Assembly: GCA_002388905.1 (NCBI GenBank)
Contig: DGNJ01000031.1
Span: forward strand, 57,420 to 64,958
Direction: 5' to 3'
DNA from: Cellvibrionales bacterium UBA4495
Lineage (GTDB): Bacteria; Pseudomonadota; Gammaproteobacteria; Pseudomonadales; Porticoccaceae
DNA: 7,539 bases
Shown: piece by piece, positions 1 to 6,840 of the stretch
Position numbering within the stretch: the stretch's first letter is position 1
Layout: each line of letters opens with the position of its first letter
Translations under genes and position numbers: made by a program
The notes under the pieces: model-generated
What the model was told of the DNA's origin: nothing
What the model saw: the letters and a program-made list of their open reading frames with translations, nothing else
The model's database searches: none

Positions 1-2711
1 TGCCTTATTTCTGCTGGCACCCGGCCCTGGGCTCCGTGGGTTCCTGTCGCCAGTGCGCGGTGACCCAGTACGCCGACGGCGGGGACGACGAGGGCAAGGT
101 GGTCATGGCGTGCATGACGCCCGTCACCGACGGCATGCATATCGGCCTGGAGGAATCCGGCGCCGCCGGTTTCCGGGCCGGTATTATCGAGGCACTGATG
201 ACCAACCATCCCCACGACTGCCCGGTGTGCGAGGAAGGCGGTGAATGTCATCTTCAGGACATGACCGAGATGAGCGGCCATACGTTCCGCCGCTACCGCG
301 GCCTCAAGCGCACTCACCGCAACCAGTACCTGGGCCCCTTTATCAACCACGAGATGAACCGTTGCATCGCCTGTTACCGGTGCGTTCGTTTTTATCGGGA
401 TTACGCCGGCGGCGAGGACCTGAGTGCCCAGGCGGCCCACAATCACGTCTATTTCGGCCGCGAGCGGGACGGGGTCCTGGAGAGCCCCTTCAGCGGCAAC
501 CTGGTGGAAATCTGTCCCACCGGTGTCTTTACCGACAGGACCTACAGCCGCCACTACGCTCGCAAGTGGGACCTGCAGTCGGCCCCGTCGGTGTGCACTC
601 ACTGCGCCGTGGGTTGCAACACCACGCCTGCCGAGCGCTACGACCGGTTGGTGCGCATCACCAACCGCTACAACCATGCCCTGAACGGTTATTTCCTCTG
701 CGACCGGGGCCGCTTCGGTTACGACTTCAACAACGCGCCGCAGCGGATCCGGCACGCCTACCGGCCCGCCGGCGATGGCCAGGAAGAACTGGATGGCCGG
801 CGGGTGCTGGCGGACCTGCTGGACCGGGTGCGGGATCCGGACCGGATCGTCTATGCCCTGGGTTCCCCCCGGGCCTCGGTGGAGGATAATTTCGCCCTCA
901 AATCCCTGGTGGGTGATGCGCATTTCTATGCCGGCGTGGAGCCGGCGGAATGGGCCTGTCTCCAGCGTCACCGGGCCCTGGCCGCCAGTCACCCCCTGGC
1001 CACTATCCGGGAGGTCGAGGAAGCGGACGCGGCCCTGATAATCGGCGAGGACCTGGCCAACACGTCGCCCAGGGTGGAACTGGCCCTGCGCCAGATGGTG
1101 CGCAACGAGGGGCTGGAATTCGCCGCCACCCAGGGTGTGCCCGCCTGGCAGGACGCCGCCGCGCGCAGCCTGGGCCAGTGGTACCGCAGTCCCGTCTGGC
1201 AGCTTGTGCCCGCCCGCAACCGCCTGAGCGAAATCAGCGACAGCCAGTGCTTTGTCGAACCGGACGCCATTGCCGCCGTAGCCGCGGCAGTGGCCCATGC
1301 CCTCGATCCCCAGGCGCCGGAGCCGGCGGCATTGACCGGGGAACAGCGCCAGTGGGCCGAACAGGCGGCGCAGATGCTGCGCGGCGCCAGGCGGCCGCTG
1401 CTTCTGGGGGGCAGCGGTCTGGGCCGCCCCGATCATCTCGATGCCCTGGCCAATATCGCCCTGGCGCTTAAGCGCCGCGGTGGCGCCGAATCGGTACGGC
1501 CGAAACTCTACCTGGCGGCCCCGGAGGCCAACAGTCTGGGCTTGTCGGCCCTGGCCGAGCGTTCCCTGGGGGACCTGCTGGACACGGTTGCCGGCCCGGC
1601 CGGCGAGGGTGGCTCCGCCACCCTGGTAATCCTGGAAAACGACCTTTCCCGGCGCTTGTCGCCGGAACAGTTCGAACGGCTGCGCGCCGGCACGGACCAC
1701 TGGCTGGTGCTGGATCACCTGGCCACCGCTACGGCGGATCGGGCCGATGCGGTGCTGCCCGTGCCCAGCCCCTTCGAAAAACAGGGTACCCTGATCAATG
1801 CCTCGGGCCACGCCCAGGCGTTTTTTGCGGTACGCCACAGCGGCCATTGCCAGCCGCTCTGGCGGCAACTGGCCCGGGGGGCGCTGGATGCCCGGGACGA
1901 AGTGGGCAGCGATGCCTGGGCCGGACTCGCCGCCTGGCAGGGTCCCGACCAGGTGCGCGCCGACCTCGCCGTCCGGGACCCAGCCTTTGCCGGTATCGAG
2001 GAGACCGCCCCGTCGCCGGACTATCGCCAGGGCGGCCGCAAACTGCTGCGCCAGAGCCACCGCTACAGCGGTCGCACCGCCATGCACGCCCACGAGCATG
2101 TCAGTGAAACCCCGCCGCCACGGGACCCGGATTCGCACTACGCCTTTTCCATGGAAGGGGTCTGGGGCGACGGCGCCGGGCGCGCCACTGCCTGGGCGCC
2201 GGGCTGGAATTCGGAACAGGCCCTGAACAAATTCCAGGACGAAGTGGGCGGCGACTGGCGAGCGCCCTCGCCGCTGGTGCGCCTGCCGTTCCGGGGCGAA
2301 CCGGTGGATACCTACCGGCGCCTGGTATTGCCCGCCGGCGAATCGGAAACCACGGGCTGGCGCCTGATACCCCGGTACGGGATATTCGCTTCCGAGGAGT
2401 TGAGCGGTTATGCCCAAGCCATTATCGAGCGCCGGGAGCCGCCGCGTGCCTGGCTCGATGGGGAGAGCGCCAGGCACTTGTCGGTGTCCGACTGGGACAG
2501 TGTCGAAATCCATCGGGGCGGTGCCAGCGTTACCCTTTACGTGGCGGTGGACGATTCCCTGCCCGCCTGGTCGGTGGCGGTGACACCGCAGCACAGCAGT
2601 ATCTGGCTGCCATTTTTCCAGGCCGGTGCCAGGGTCGATCTGAAAACCGCCCGGGAGCCCCTGCCCCGGCCCCCGCAACTGATTGCCAGCGACGGAGGTG
2701 GCCGTGGCTGA
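1..2711 (+). CDS. nuoG: NADH-quinone oxidoreductase subunit G, 5'-truncated by the window edge
   Basis: Largest iron-sulfur subunit of the peripheral arm of complex I; it relays electrons from the NADH/FMN module towards NuoI. The reading frame is open from base 3 ([10 protein letters not shown]...), and E. coli NuoG has the same stretch from about residue 31, so roughly 30 codons are missing. The 902 visible residues imply about 930 in full, against 908 in E. coli. N1b [2Fe-2S] cysteines are at 12, 45, 54 and 111 (C-x10-C-x2-C-x18-C). The N5 ligands His-x3-Cys-x2-Cys-x5-Cys lie at 207-248. N4 cysteines are at 363, 372, 381 and 513. N7 cysteines are at 594, 603, 615 and 699 (C-x2-C-x3-C-x27-C). 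A molybdopterin-oxidoreductase-like domain follows, with family-typical stretches [12 protein letters not shown] (864-899), INASGHAQ (1794-1817) and FSMEG (2145-2159). That this domain is cofactor-free is family knowledge, not visible here. The C-terminus runs about 17 residues past the E. coli end and overlaps nuoH by 8 nt. Confidence 0.98.
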   Translation, partial: PYFCWHPALGSVGSCRQCAVTQYADGGDDEGKVVMACMTPVTDGMHIGLEESGAAGFRAGIIEALMTNHPHDCPVCEEGGECHLQDMTEMSGHTFRRYRGLKRTHRNQYLGPFINHEMNRCIACYRCVRFYRDYAGGEDLSAQAAHNHVYFGRERDGVLESPFSGNLVEICPTGVFTDRTYSRHYARKWDLQSAPSVCTHCAVGCNTTPAERYDRLVRITNRYNHALNGYFLCDRGRFGYDFNNAPQRIRHAYRPAGDGQEELDGRRVLADLLDRVRDPDRIVYALGSPRASVEDNFALKSLVGDAHFYAGVEPAEWACLQRHRALAASHPLATIREVEEADAALIIGEDLANTSPRVELALRQMVRNEGLEFAATQGVPAWQDAAARSLGQWYRSPVWQLVPARNRLSEISDSQCFVEPDAIAAVAAAVAHALDPQAPEPAALTGEQRQWAEQAAQMLRGARRPLLLGGSGLGRPDHLDALANIALALKRRGGAESVRPKLYLAAPEANSLGLSALAERSLGDLLDTVAGPAGEGGSATLVILENDLSRRLSPEQFERLRAGTDHWLVLDHLATATADRADAVLPVPSPFEKQGTLINASGHAQAFFAVRHSGHCQPLWRQLARGALDARDEVGSDAWAGLAAWQGPDQVRADLAVRDPAFAGIEETAPSPDYRQGGRKLLRQSHRYSGRTAMHAHEHVSETPPPRDPDSHYAFSMEGVWGDGAGRATAWAPGWNSEQALNKFQDEVGGDWRAPSPLVRLPFRGEPVDTYRRLVLPAGESETTGWRLIPRYGIFASEELSGYAQAIIERREPPRAWLDGESARHLSVSDWDSVEIHRGGASVTLYVAVDDSLPAWSVAVTPQHSSIWLPFFQAGARVDLKTAREPLPRPPQLIASDGGGRG
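2694..2698 (+). promoter_or_regulatory. ribosome binding site of nuoH (decides the start)
   Basis: GGAGG lies 5 nt before the GTG at 2704, inside the last codons of nuoG. This favours GTG 2704 over the in-frame TTG at 2683, which has no comparable upstream motif, and over GTG 2698, which overlaps the motif itself. Confidence 0.75.
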
Positions 2712-3648
2712 GTGGCTGGCAATCGTTCTCCGGGTGGCCCTGGTGCTGGGCACCGTGGTGGGTGCGGCGGCGCTGCTCACCTGGATCGAGCGCCGGTTGC
2801 TGGGGCTGTGGCAGGACCGCTACGGCCCCAACCGGGTGGGGCCTTTCGGGGTTTTCCAGGTGATCGCCGACATGATCAAGCTGATCGGCAAGGAGGACGT
2901 GGTGCCGCCCTTCGTCGACAAGCCGGTGTATATCCTGGCCCCGGCCATTGCCATGGCGACGCTGCTGCTGGTATTCGCGGTGCTTCCCTTTACCGCCGAT
3001 TTCCAGATCGCCGAACTCAATATCGGATTGCTGTTTTTCCTGGCCATGACCTCCCTGGCGGTGTACGGGGTACTTCTGGGTGGCTACGCCTCCAACAACA
3101 AGTACGCCCTGCTCGGCGCCCTTCGCTCGGCCGCCCAGACCGTCAGCTATGAGGTATTCATGGGGCTGTCCCTGCTCGGCGTGGTGCTCCAGGCGGGTTC
3201 CTTCAACCTGCGGGATATCGTCCTGGCCCAGGAGGGATTGTGGTTTTGCCTGCCCCAGGCTTTGGGGCTGGTCCTTTTCCTGATTGCCGGTGTGGCGGAG
3301 AGCCACCGGCTGCCCTTCGACCTGCCCGAGGCGGAACACGAACTTACCGCGGGCTATCACACGGAATACTCGGGGCTCAAGTTCGCCATGTTTTTCCTGG
3401 GGGAATACCTGGGCGTCATCCTGATTTCGGCGATGGTGACCCTGCTCTTTTTCGGCGGCTGGCTGGGGCCGGTGTTGCCGCCCTGGTTGTGGTTTTTGCT
3501 GAAAACCACCTTTTTTGCTTTGCTGTTCGTGTTGTTGAGGGCTTCGCTGCCGCGGCCCCGCTACGATCAACTCATGGCTTTCGGCTGGAAGGTTATGTTG
3601 CCCCTGGCCCTGCTCAACCTGACGGTGACGGGGCTGGTGTTGTTGTGA
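2704..3648 (+). CDS. nuoH: NADH-quinone oxidoreductase subunit H (membrane, quinone site)
   Basis: Membrane subunit (ND1 family) that forms much of the quinone-binding chamber and joins the peripheral arm to the membrane arm. GTG start at 2704, 314 residues (E. coli 325). It is highly hydrophobic, with several membrane segments, the first at about residues 5-25. Family signatures are the ERRLLGL motif (E29, R30), the quinone-cavity loop RYGPNRVG (39-46), [11 protein letters not shown] (131-141), E150 in the SYEVF motif, and the acidic loop [10 protein letters not shown] (205-214), with D206, E209, E211 and E213, followed by E221 in the EYSG motif. These match E. coli E36/R37, E157, D213/E216/E218/E220 and E228 with a constant offset of 7. 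The C-terminal [13 protein letters not shown] motif (279-291) is also present. It overlaps the nuoG stop by 8 nt, so translation is probably coupled. The start codon is the only uncertain point: an upstream TTG (2683) would add 7 residues. Confidence 0.98.
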   Translation: MAEWLAIVLRVALVLGTVVGAAALLTWIERRLLGLWQDRYGPNRVGPFGVFQVIADMIKLIGKEDVVPPFVDKPVYILAPAIAMATLLLVFAVLPFTADFQIAELNIGLLFFLAMTSLAVYGVLLGGYASNNKYALLGALRSAAQTVSYEVFMGLSLLGVVLQAGSFNLRDIVLAQEGLWFCLPQALGLVLFLIAGVAESHRLPFDLPEAEHELTAGYHTEYSGLKFAMFFLGEYLGVILISAMVTLLFFGGWLGPVLPPWLWFLLKTTFFALLFVLLRASLPRPRYDQLMAFGWKVMLPLALLNLTVTGLVLL

Positions 3649-3654
3649 AGGAGG
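3648..3654 (+). promoter_or_regulatory. strong ribosome binding site of nuoI
   Basis: AAGGAGG, a near-perfect match to the anti-Shine-Dalgarno sequence, sits 7 nt before the nuoI ATG and begins at the last base of the nuoH stop codon. It is the best-matching site in the window and sits before the soluble iron-sulfur subunit. Confidence 0.85.
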
Positions 3655-3661
3655 CGAAGGG

Positions 3662-4177
3662 ATGCTGAGTCAATTGCGCACCATCGCACGGGTGTTGCAG
3701 CATACGTTCCGCAAACGGGATACGGTCCAATATCCCGATGAACAACCCTACCTGGCGCCGCGCTACCGGGGCCGCATCGTGTTGACCCGGGACCCGGACG
3801 GCGAAGAGCGCTGTGTCGCCTGCAATCTCTGCGCGGTGGCCTGTCCGGTAGACTGCATTGCCCTGCAAAAAACGGAGGACGAGAACGGCCGCTGGTACCC
3901 GGATTTTTTCCGTATCAATTTTTCCCGATGCATTATGTGCGGCATGTGCGAGGAGGCCTGTCCCACGCTGGCTATCCAGCTTACGCCGGACTTTGAGATG
4001 AGCGAGTACGATCGCCAGAACATGGTCTACGAAAAAGAGGACCTGCTGATCGACGGGCCCGGCAAATATCACGACTACAGTTTCTATCGTGTTGCGGGCA
4101 TGGCCGTGGGCGGCAAGGACAAGGGCGAGGCGATGGGCGAGGCCCAACCGGTGAATGTAAAGAGCCTGTTGCCCTAA
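3662..4177 (+). CDS. nuoI: NADH-quinone oxidoreductase subunit I (two [4Fe-4S] ferredoxin-type)
   Basis: Peripheral-arm subunit that carries clusters N6a and N6b and passes electrons from NuoG towards the terminal cluster N2 in NuoB. It has 171 residues (E. coli 180) and starts at ATG 3662, directly after a strong ribosome binding site. Two classic C-x2-C-x2-C-x3-C-P motifs are visible: C51, C54, C57, C61 and C90, C93, C96, C100. The long family-specific stretch [18 protein letters not shown] (34-51) and the terminal VKSLLP are essentially identical to E. coli NuoI, as are [14 protein letters not shown] (123-136, one change) and GKDKGEA. The N-terminal 20 residues are shorter than in E. coli and form the amphipathic region that docks on the membrane in the family. 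There is a 13-nt gap from nuoH. Ferredoxins share the cysteine motif but not these flanks, so the identity is secure. Confidence 0.99.
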   Translation: MLSQLRTIARVLQHTFRKRDTVQYPDEQPYLAPRYRGRIVLTRDPDGEERCVACNLCAVACPVDCIALQKTEDENGRWYPDFFRINFSRCIMCGMCEEACPTLAIQLTPDFEMSEYDRQNMVYEKEDLLIDGPGKYHDYSFYRVAGMAVGGKDKGEAMGEAQPVNVKSLLP

Positions 4178-4193
4178 AAGGCCCAATCGACCA

Positions 4194-4200
4194 GAGGAGG
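4194..4200 (+). promoter_or_regulatory. ribosome binding site of nuoJ (decides the GTG start)
   Basis: GAGGAGG lies 4 nt before GTG 4205. An ATG at 4203 overlaps that GTG but is in another frame (ATG TGC AGG...) and does not lead into NuoJ, so the GTG is the true start. The 27-nt nuoI-nuoJ spacer holds only this site. Confidence 0.8.
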
Positions 4201-4204
4201 CAAT

Positions 4205-4717
4205 GTGCAGGCACTATTCTATATTACGGCGATAATTGCCCTGGCCGCGGCAGCCCGGGTGGTGACCGGCGTCAATGCCGTACACGCCCTTCTGCACCTG
4301 ATCGTTACCCTGCTGGCGGTCGCCCTCCTGTTCTTCATGCTCGGCGCCCCCTTTGCCGCCGCCCTGGAGATCATCATCTACGCCGGTGCCATCATGGTGC
4401 TGATGGTTTTCGTGATCATGATGCTCAACCAGGGCGACGCCGCCGTCGAAAATGAAAGGCTGTGGCTGTCGGGTCGGCTGTGGTGGGGACCGGCGGCGCT
4501 GGCCGCCATTCTGCTGGCCGAGACCAGCTACCTGGTCCTCGCCGGCGGCGGCTCCGGCGTGGAACCCCGGCCGGTGGACGGGCCCGCCGTGGGCCGGGCC
4601 CTCTACGGTCCCTACCTGCTGGCGGTGGAACTGGCCTCGATCCTGCTGATGGCGGCACTGGTGGGCGCCTTTCACCTGTCACGGAAACTCCGGGGCCGGG
4701 GGAGGACACAGCCATGA
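4205..4717 (+). CDS. nuoJ: NADH-quinone oxidoreductase subunit J (membrane, ND6-type)
   Basis: Small membrane subunit next to NuoH and NuoK. In the family its third helix carries a pi-bulge that takes part in coupling. GTG start, 170 residues (E. coli 184). The start is supported by co-linearity: the first residues (VQALFYI) align one-to-one with MEFAFYI of E. coli. The signature helix ALEIIIYAGAIMVLMVFV lies at 53-70, with E55 and Y59 at the same positions as in E. coli. Five hydrophobic segments are plausible: about 3-20, 27-47, 54-75, 93-113 and 134-157, the last containing YGPYLLAVELASILL. The C-terminal tail is short and basic (SRKLRGRGR), about 14 residues shorter than in E. coli. It overlaps nuoK by 4 nt (ATGA), so the two are probably translationally coupled. 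Confidence 0.97.
   Translation: MQALFYITAIIALAAAARVVTGVNAVHALLHLIVTLLAVALLFFMLGAPFAAALEIIIYAGAIMVLMVFVIMMLNQGDAAVENERLWLSGRLWWGPAALAAILLAETSYLVLAGGGSGVEPRPVDGPAVGRALYGPYLLAVELASILLMAALVGAFHLSRKLRGRGRTQP
4701..4705 (+). promoter_or_regulatory. ribosome binding site of nuoK
   Basis: GGAGG inside the 3' end of nuoJ, 8 nt before ATG 4714. It supports 4714 over the internal ATG at 4732, which would give the length closest to E. coli NuoK but has no such motif in front of it. Confidence 0.7.
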
Positions 4718-5037
4718 CCGATCAGGCGCTGATGGCCCTGCCCGTGAGTCACGGCCTGATCTTTGCGGCCGCCCTCTTTTGCGTGGGGCTGGCGGGGGTG
4801 CTGATTCGCCGCAATGTCATCTTCATGCTCATGTCCCTGGAGCTAATGCTCAATGGCGCGGCCTTTGCGTTTGTACTGGCCGGCGCGGTGCACGGCAATG
4901 CCGACGGCCAGGTAATGTTTGTCCTTATCCTGACCCTGGCGGCGGCGGAGATCGCCGTGGCCCTGGCCCTGGTGGTGCACCTGTTCCACTGGCGCCGGAG
5001 CCTGGATATGGACGCCCTGGACGAGGTGCGTGACTGA
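4714..5037 (+). CDS. nuoK: NADH-quinone oxidoreductase subunit K (membrane, ND4L-type)
   Basis: Small three-helix membrane subunit (MrpC-like) that provides part of the proton path between NuoJ and the antiporter-like subunits. It has 107 residues from ATG 4714; E. coli NuoK has 100. The two essential membrane glutamates of the family are present: E43 in the MSLELMLN motif and E79 in the LAAAEIAVALAL motif, equivalent to E. coli E36 and E72 with a constant offset of 7. HGLIFAAALF, GVLIRRNVIFMLM and DGQVMFVL are typical family stretches. The extra N-terminal residues (MTDQALM) come from using the upstream ATG, which has a good ribosome binding site; starting at ATG 4732 (residue 7) would remove them. 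It shares ATGA with the nuoJ stop, and its own stop overlaps the nuoL start (TGATG). Confidence 0.97.
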   Translation: MTDQALMALPVSHGLIFAAALFCVGLAGVLIRRNVIFMLMSLELMLNGAAFAFVLAGAVHGNADGQVMFVLILTLAAAEIAVALALVVHLFHWRRSLDMDALDEVRD

Positions 5038-6839
5038 TGGCCGGCGCGCTGATCGGCATTCCCCTCCTGCCCCTGTTAGGCAGCGCCCTGTTGCTGCTTG
5101 CCGGCAAGCGGCTGGGGGAGCGGGGCAGCGCCGCGGTGGGCGTGGGCTCCGTGTTGCTGGCGGCGCTGCTCACCGCTTGGGTCATTGCCGGTTTTGTCGC
5201 CGGCGGCGAGCCCTACACCGTGACGCTCGGTCAGTGGTTTTCAGTGGCGGGACTAACGGTGACGCCGGGGTTGCACTTCGACGGCCTGGCGGCGGTAATG
5301 ACCGGCGTCATTACCGGCGTCGGCTTGCTCATTCACTGGTACTCGGCCGCCTACATGGCCGGGGAGGAGGGCTACAGCCGCTATTTCGGCTACCTGAACC
5401 TGTTCGTCGCCGCCATGCTGGTGCTGGTGCTGGCCGATAATTTCCTGCTGCTCTATCTGGGCTGGGAAGGGGTCGGCCTGTGCAGTTACCTGCTGATCGG
5501 CTTCTGGTACAGGGAGCCCGCCAACGGCTATGCCGCCCGCAAAGCCTTCGTGGTCACCCGGGTGGGAGACGTGGCGCTTGCCGTGGCGCTGTTTATGCTG
5601 GTCGGCCAGTTCGGCACCCTGCATATCGAAACCGTTGTCGACCGGGCCTGGCAGCAAACGCCCGGAACACACTGGCTGGCACTGCTGCTGTTGATCGGCG
5701 CGGTGGGAAAATCCGCCCAGCTGCCGCTGCAAACCTGGCTGCCGGACGCCATGGCCGGTCCCACGCCGGTCAGTGCCCTGATCCACGCCGCCACCATGGT
5801 CACCGCCGGGGTCTACCTGATCGCCCGCAGCCACGAACTGTTCCTGATGGCGCCGCCGGTGATGGACCTGGTGGCCCTGGTGGGCGGACTCACCTTATTT
5901 CTGGCGGCCTGCAGCGCTTTAGTGCAGACCGACCTCAAGCGCATCCTGGCCTATTCCACCATCAGCCAGATCGGCTATATGTTTTTCGCCCTGGGCACGG
6001 GGGCCTTTTCGGCGGCGGTTTTTCATCTGATGACCCATGCCTTTTTCAAGGCGCTGCTCTTCCTCGCCGCCGGTCAGGTGATACTGAGCCTGCACCACGA
6101 ACAGGATATCCGCCGGATGGGGGGGCTTGCCCGGCCGATGCCCTTCAGTCTCGCCTGTTTCGCTATTGGCGGTGCTGCCCTGGCGGCCCTGCCTCTGACC
6201 GCCGGCTTTTACAGCAAGGACGCGATCCTGATGAACGGTTACGCCCTGGCGGGTGGCACGCCGGCCTGGTTTCTGGCCCTGGCCGGCGCCCTGGTAACGG
6301 CCCTCTATTCGGCGCGCATGGTGTTGCGGGTTTTCTTTGGCGAGGCGGTTACCCGTCCCGACCCGGACCGGCGTCCGGCCCTGGTGGTGCCCCTGGCCGT
6401 GCTCTCTGTCCTGTCCCTGGCGGGGGCCCTGATTCCCCGGCCCCTGGGGGATTTTTTCGCCGATCTCGGGCGGGGCGGGGTGCCGGAAACGGTACACATT
6501 GCCGTGCTGGCCATGCCCTGGCTGGGGTTGGCCATGGGGTTGGGCTTTTGGCGCTACGGCGGCGCCGTGCGCGACCGGTGGCAGGACAGCGCCCTGGCCG
6601 CCTGGTGGCGGCGCGGCTGGGGTTTCGATACCGCCTACCAGTGGCTGCTGATAAGGCCCTTTATCGGTCTTGCCCGTGCCAATCGGGACGATATCGCCGA
6701 CGGGTTGACGGCGGCCGTGACGGCTTCGGGCCGTGCGGCCAACGCCGGACTCTCGGCCCTGCAAAACGGCCGCATACGCTGGTATGCCGCCTTTATCGCC
6801 GCTGGCGCCATCCTGACAATCGCCCTGGTGGGTCGCTGA
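5037..6839 (+). CDS. nuoL: NADH-quinone oxidoreductase subunit L (antiporter-like proton channel)
   Basis: Distal antiporter-like pump subunit of the membrane arm (ND5 family, related to MrpA). It has 600 residues (E. coli 613) and starts at ATG 5037 in a TGATG junction with nuoK. A weak GAGG lies at 5024-5027, which suggests coupled translation. Pump residues are in place: E144 (LGWEGVG), K225 (GAVGKSAQ), H250 (ALIHAATMV), H330 and H334 with K338 (FHLMTHAFFKALLFL), and K394-D395 (GFYSKDA). These correspond to E. coli E144, K229, H254, H334/H338/K342 and K399-D400. TWLPDAMAGPTPVSALIHA (233-251) is the proton_antipo_M signature. The C-terminal portion, about 520-600, contains GWGFDTAYQWLLIRPF and GRIRWYAAF, matching the lateral amphipathic helix and final membrane helix that distinguish NuoL from NuoM and NuoN. 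Confidence 0.98.
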   Translation: MAGALIGIPLLPLLGSALLLLAGKRLGERGSAAVGVGSVLLAALLTAWVIAGFVAGGEPYTVTLGQWFSVAGLTVTPGLHFDGLAAVMTGVITGVGLLIHWYSAAYMAGEEGYSRYFGYLNLFVAAMLVLVLADNFLLLYLGWEGVGLCSYLLIGFWYREPANGYAARKAFVVTRVGDVALAVALFMLVGQFGTLHIETVVDRAWQQTPGTHWLALLLLIGAVGKSAQLPLQTWLPDAMAGPTPVSALIHAATMVTAGVYLIARSHELFLMAPPVMDLVALVGGLTLFLAACSALVQTDLKRILAYSTISQIGYMFFALGTGAFSAAVFHLMTHAFFKALLFLAAGQVILSLHHEQDIRRMGGLARPMPFSLACFAIGGAALAALPLTAGFYSKDAILMNGYALAGGTPAWFLALAGALVTALYSARMVLRVFFGEAVTRPDPDRRPALVVPLAVLSVLSLAGALIPRPLGDFFADLGRGGVPETVHIAVLAMPWLGLAMGLGFWRYGGAVRDRWQDSALAAWWRRGWGFDTAYQWLLIRPFIGLARANRDDIADGLTAAVTASGRAANAGLSALQNGRIRWYAAFIAAGAILTIALVGR

Positions 6840-6840
6840 C

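Noticed and set aside
1..2711. NuoG as a formate dehydrogenase or other molybdopterin oxidoreductase
   Set aside because: The N1b, N5, N4 and N7 ligand sets, the [20 protein letters not shown] region and the following nuoH and nuoI genes identify complex I.
2530..3570. Long minus-strand open frame (346 codons) opposite the nuoG end and nuoH
   Set aside because: It is antisense to well-identified genes. The product is rich in Gln, Gly, His and Arg with no recognisable domain, which is what the complement of GC-rich membrane-protein codons gives.
4178..4204. Possible promoter or terminator in the largest intergenic gap (nuoI-nuoJ)
   Set aside because: At 27 nt it holds only a Shine-Dalgarno site; there is no hairpin with a T-run and no -35/-10 pair.
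5296..5321. Inverted repeat TAATGAC-CGGC-GTCATTA (5296-5313) overlapping a 9-nt direct repeat ACCGGCGTC (5301-5309, 5313-5321)
   Set aside because: It lies deep in the nuoL coding sequence and follows from the repeated residues TGVITGV, which the family also shows in similar form. A hairpin is possible, but nothing indicates an operator or a terminator.
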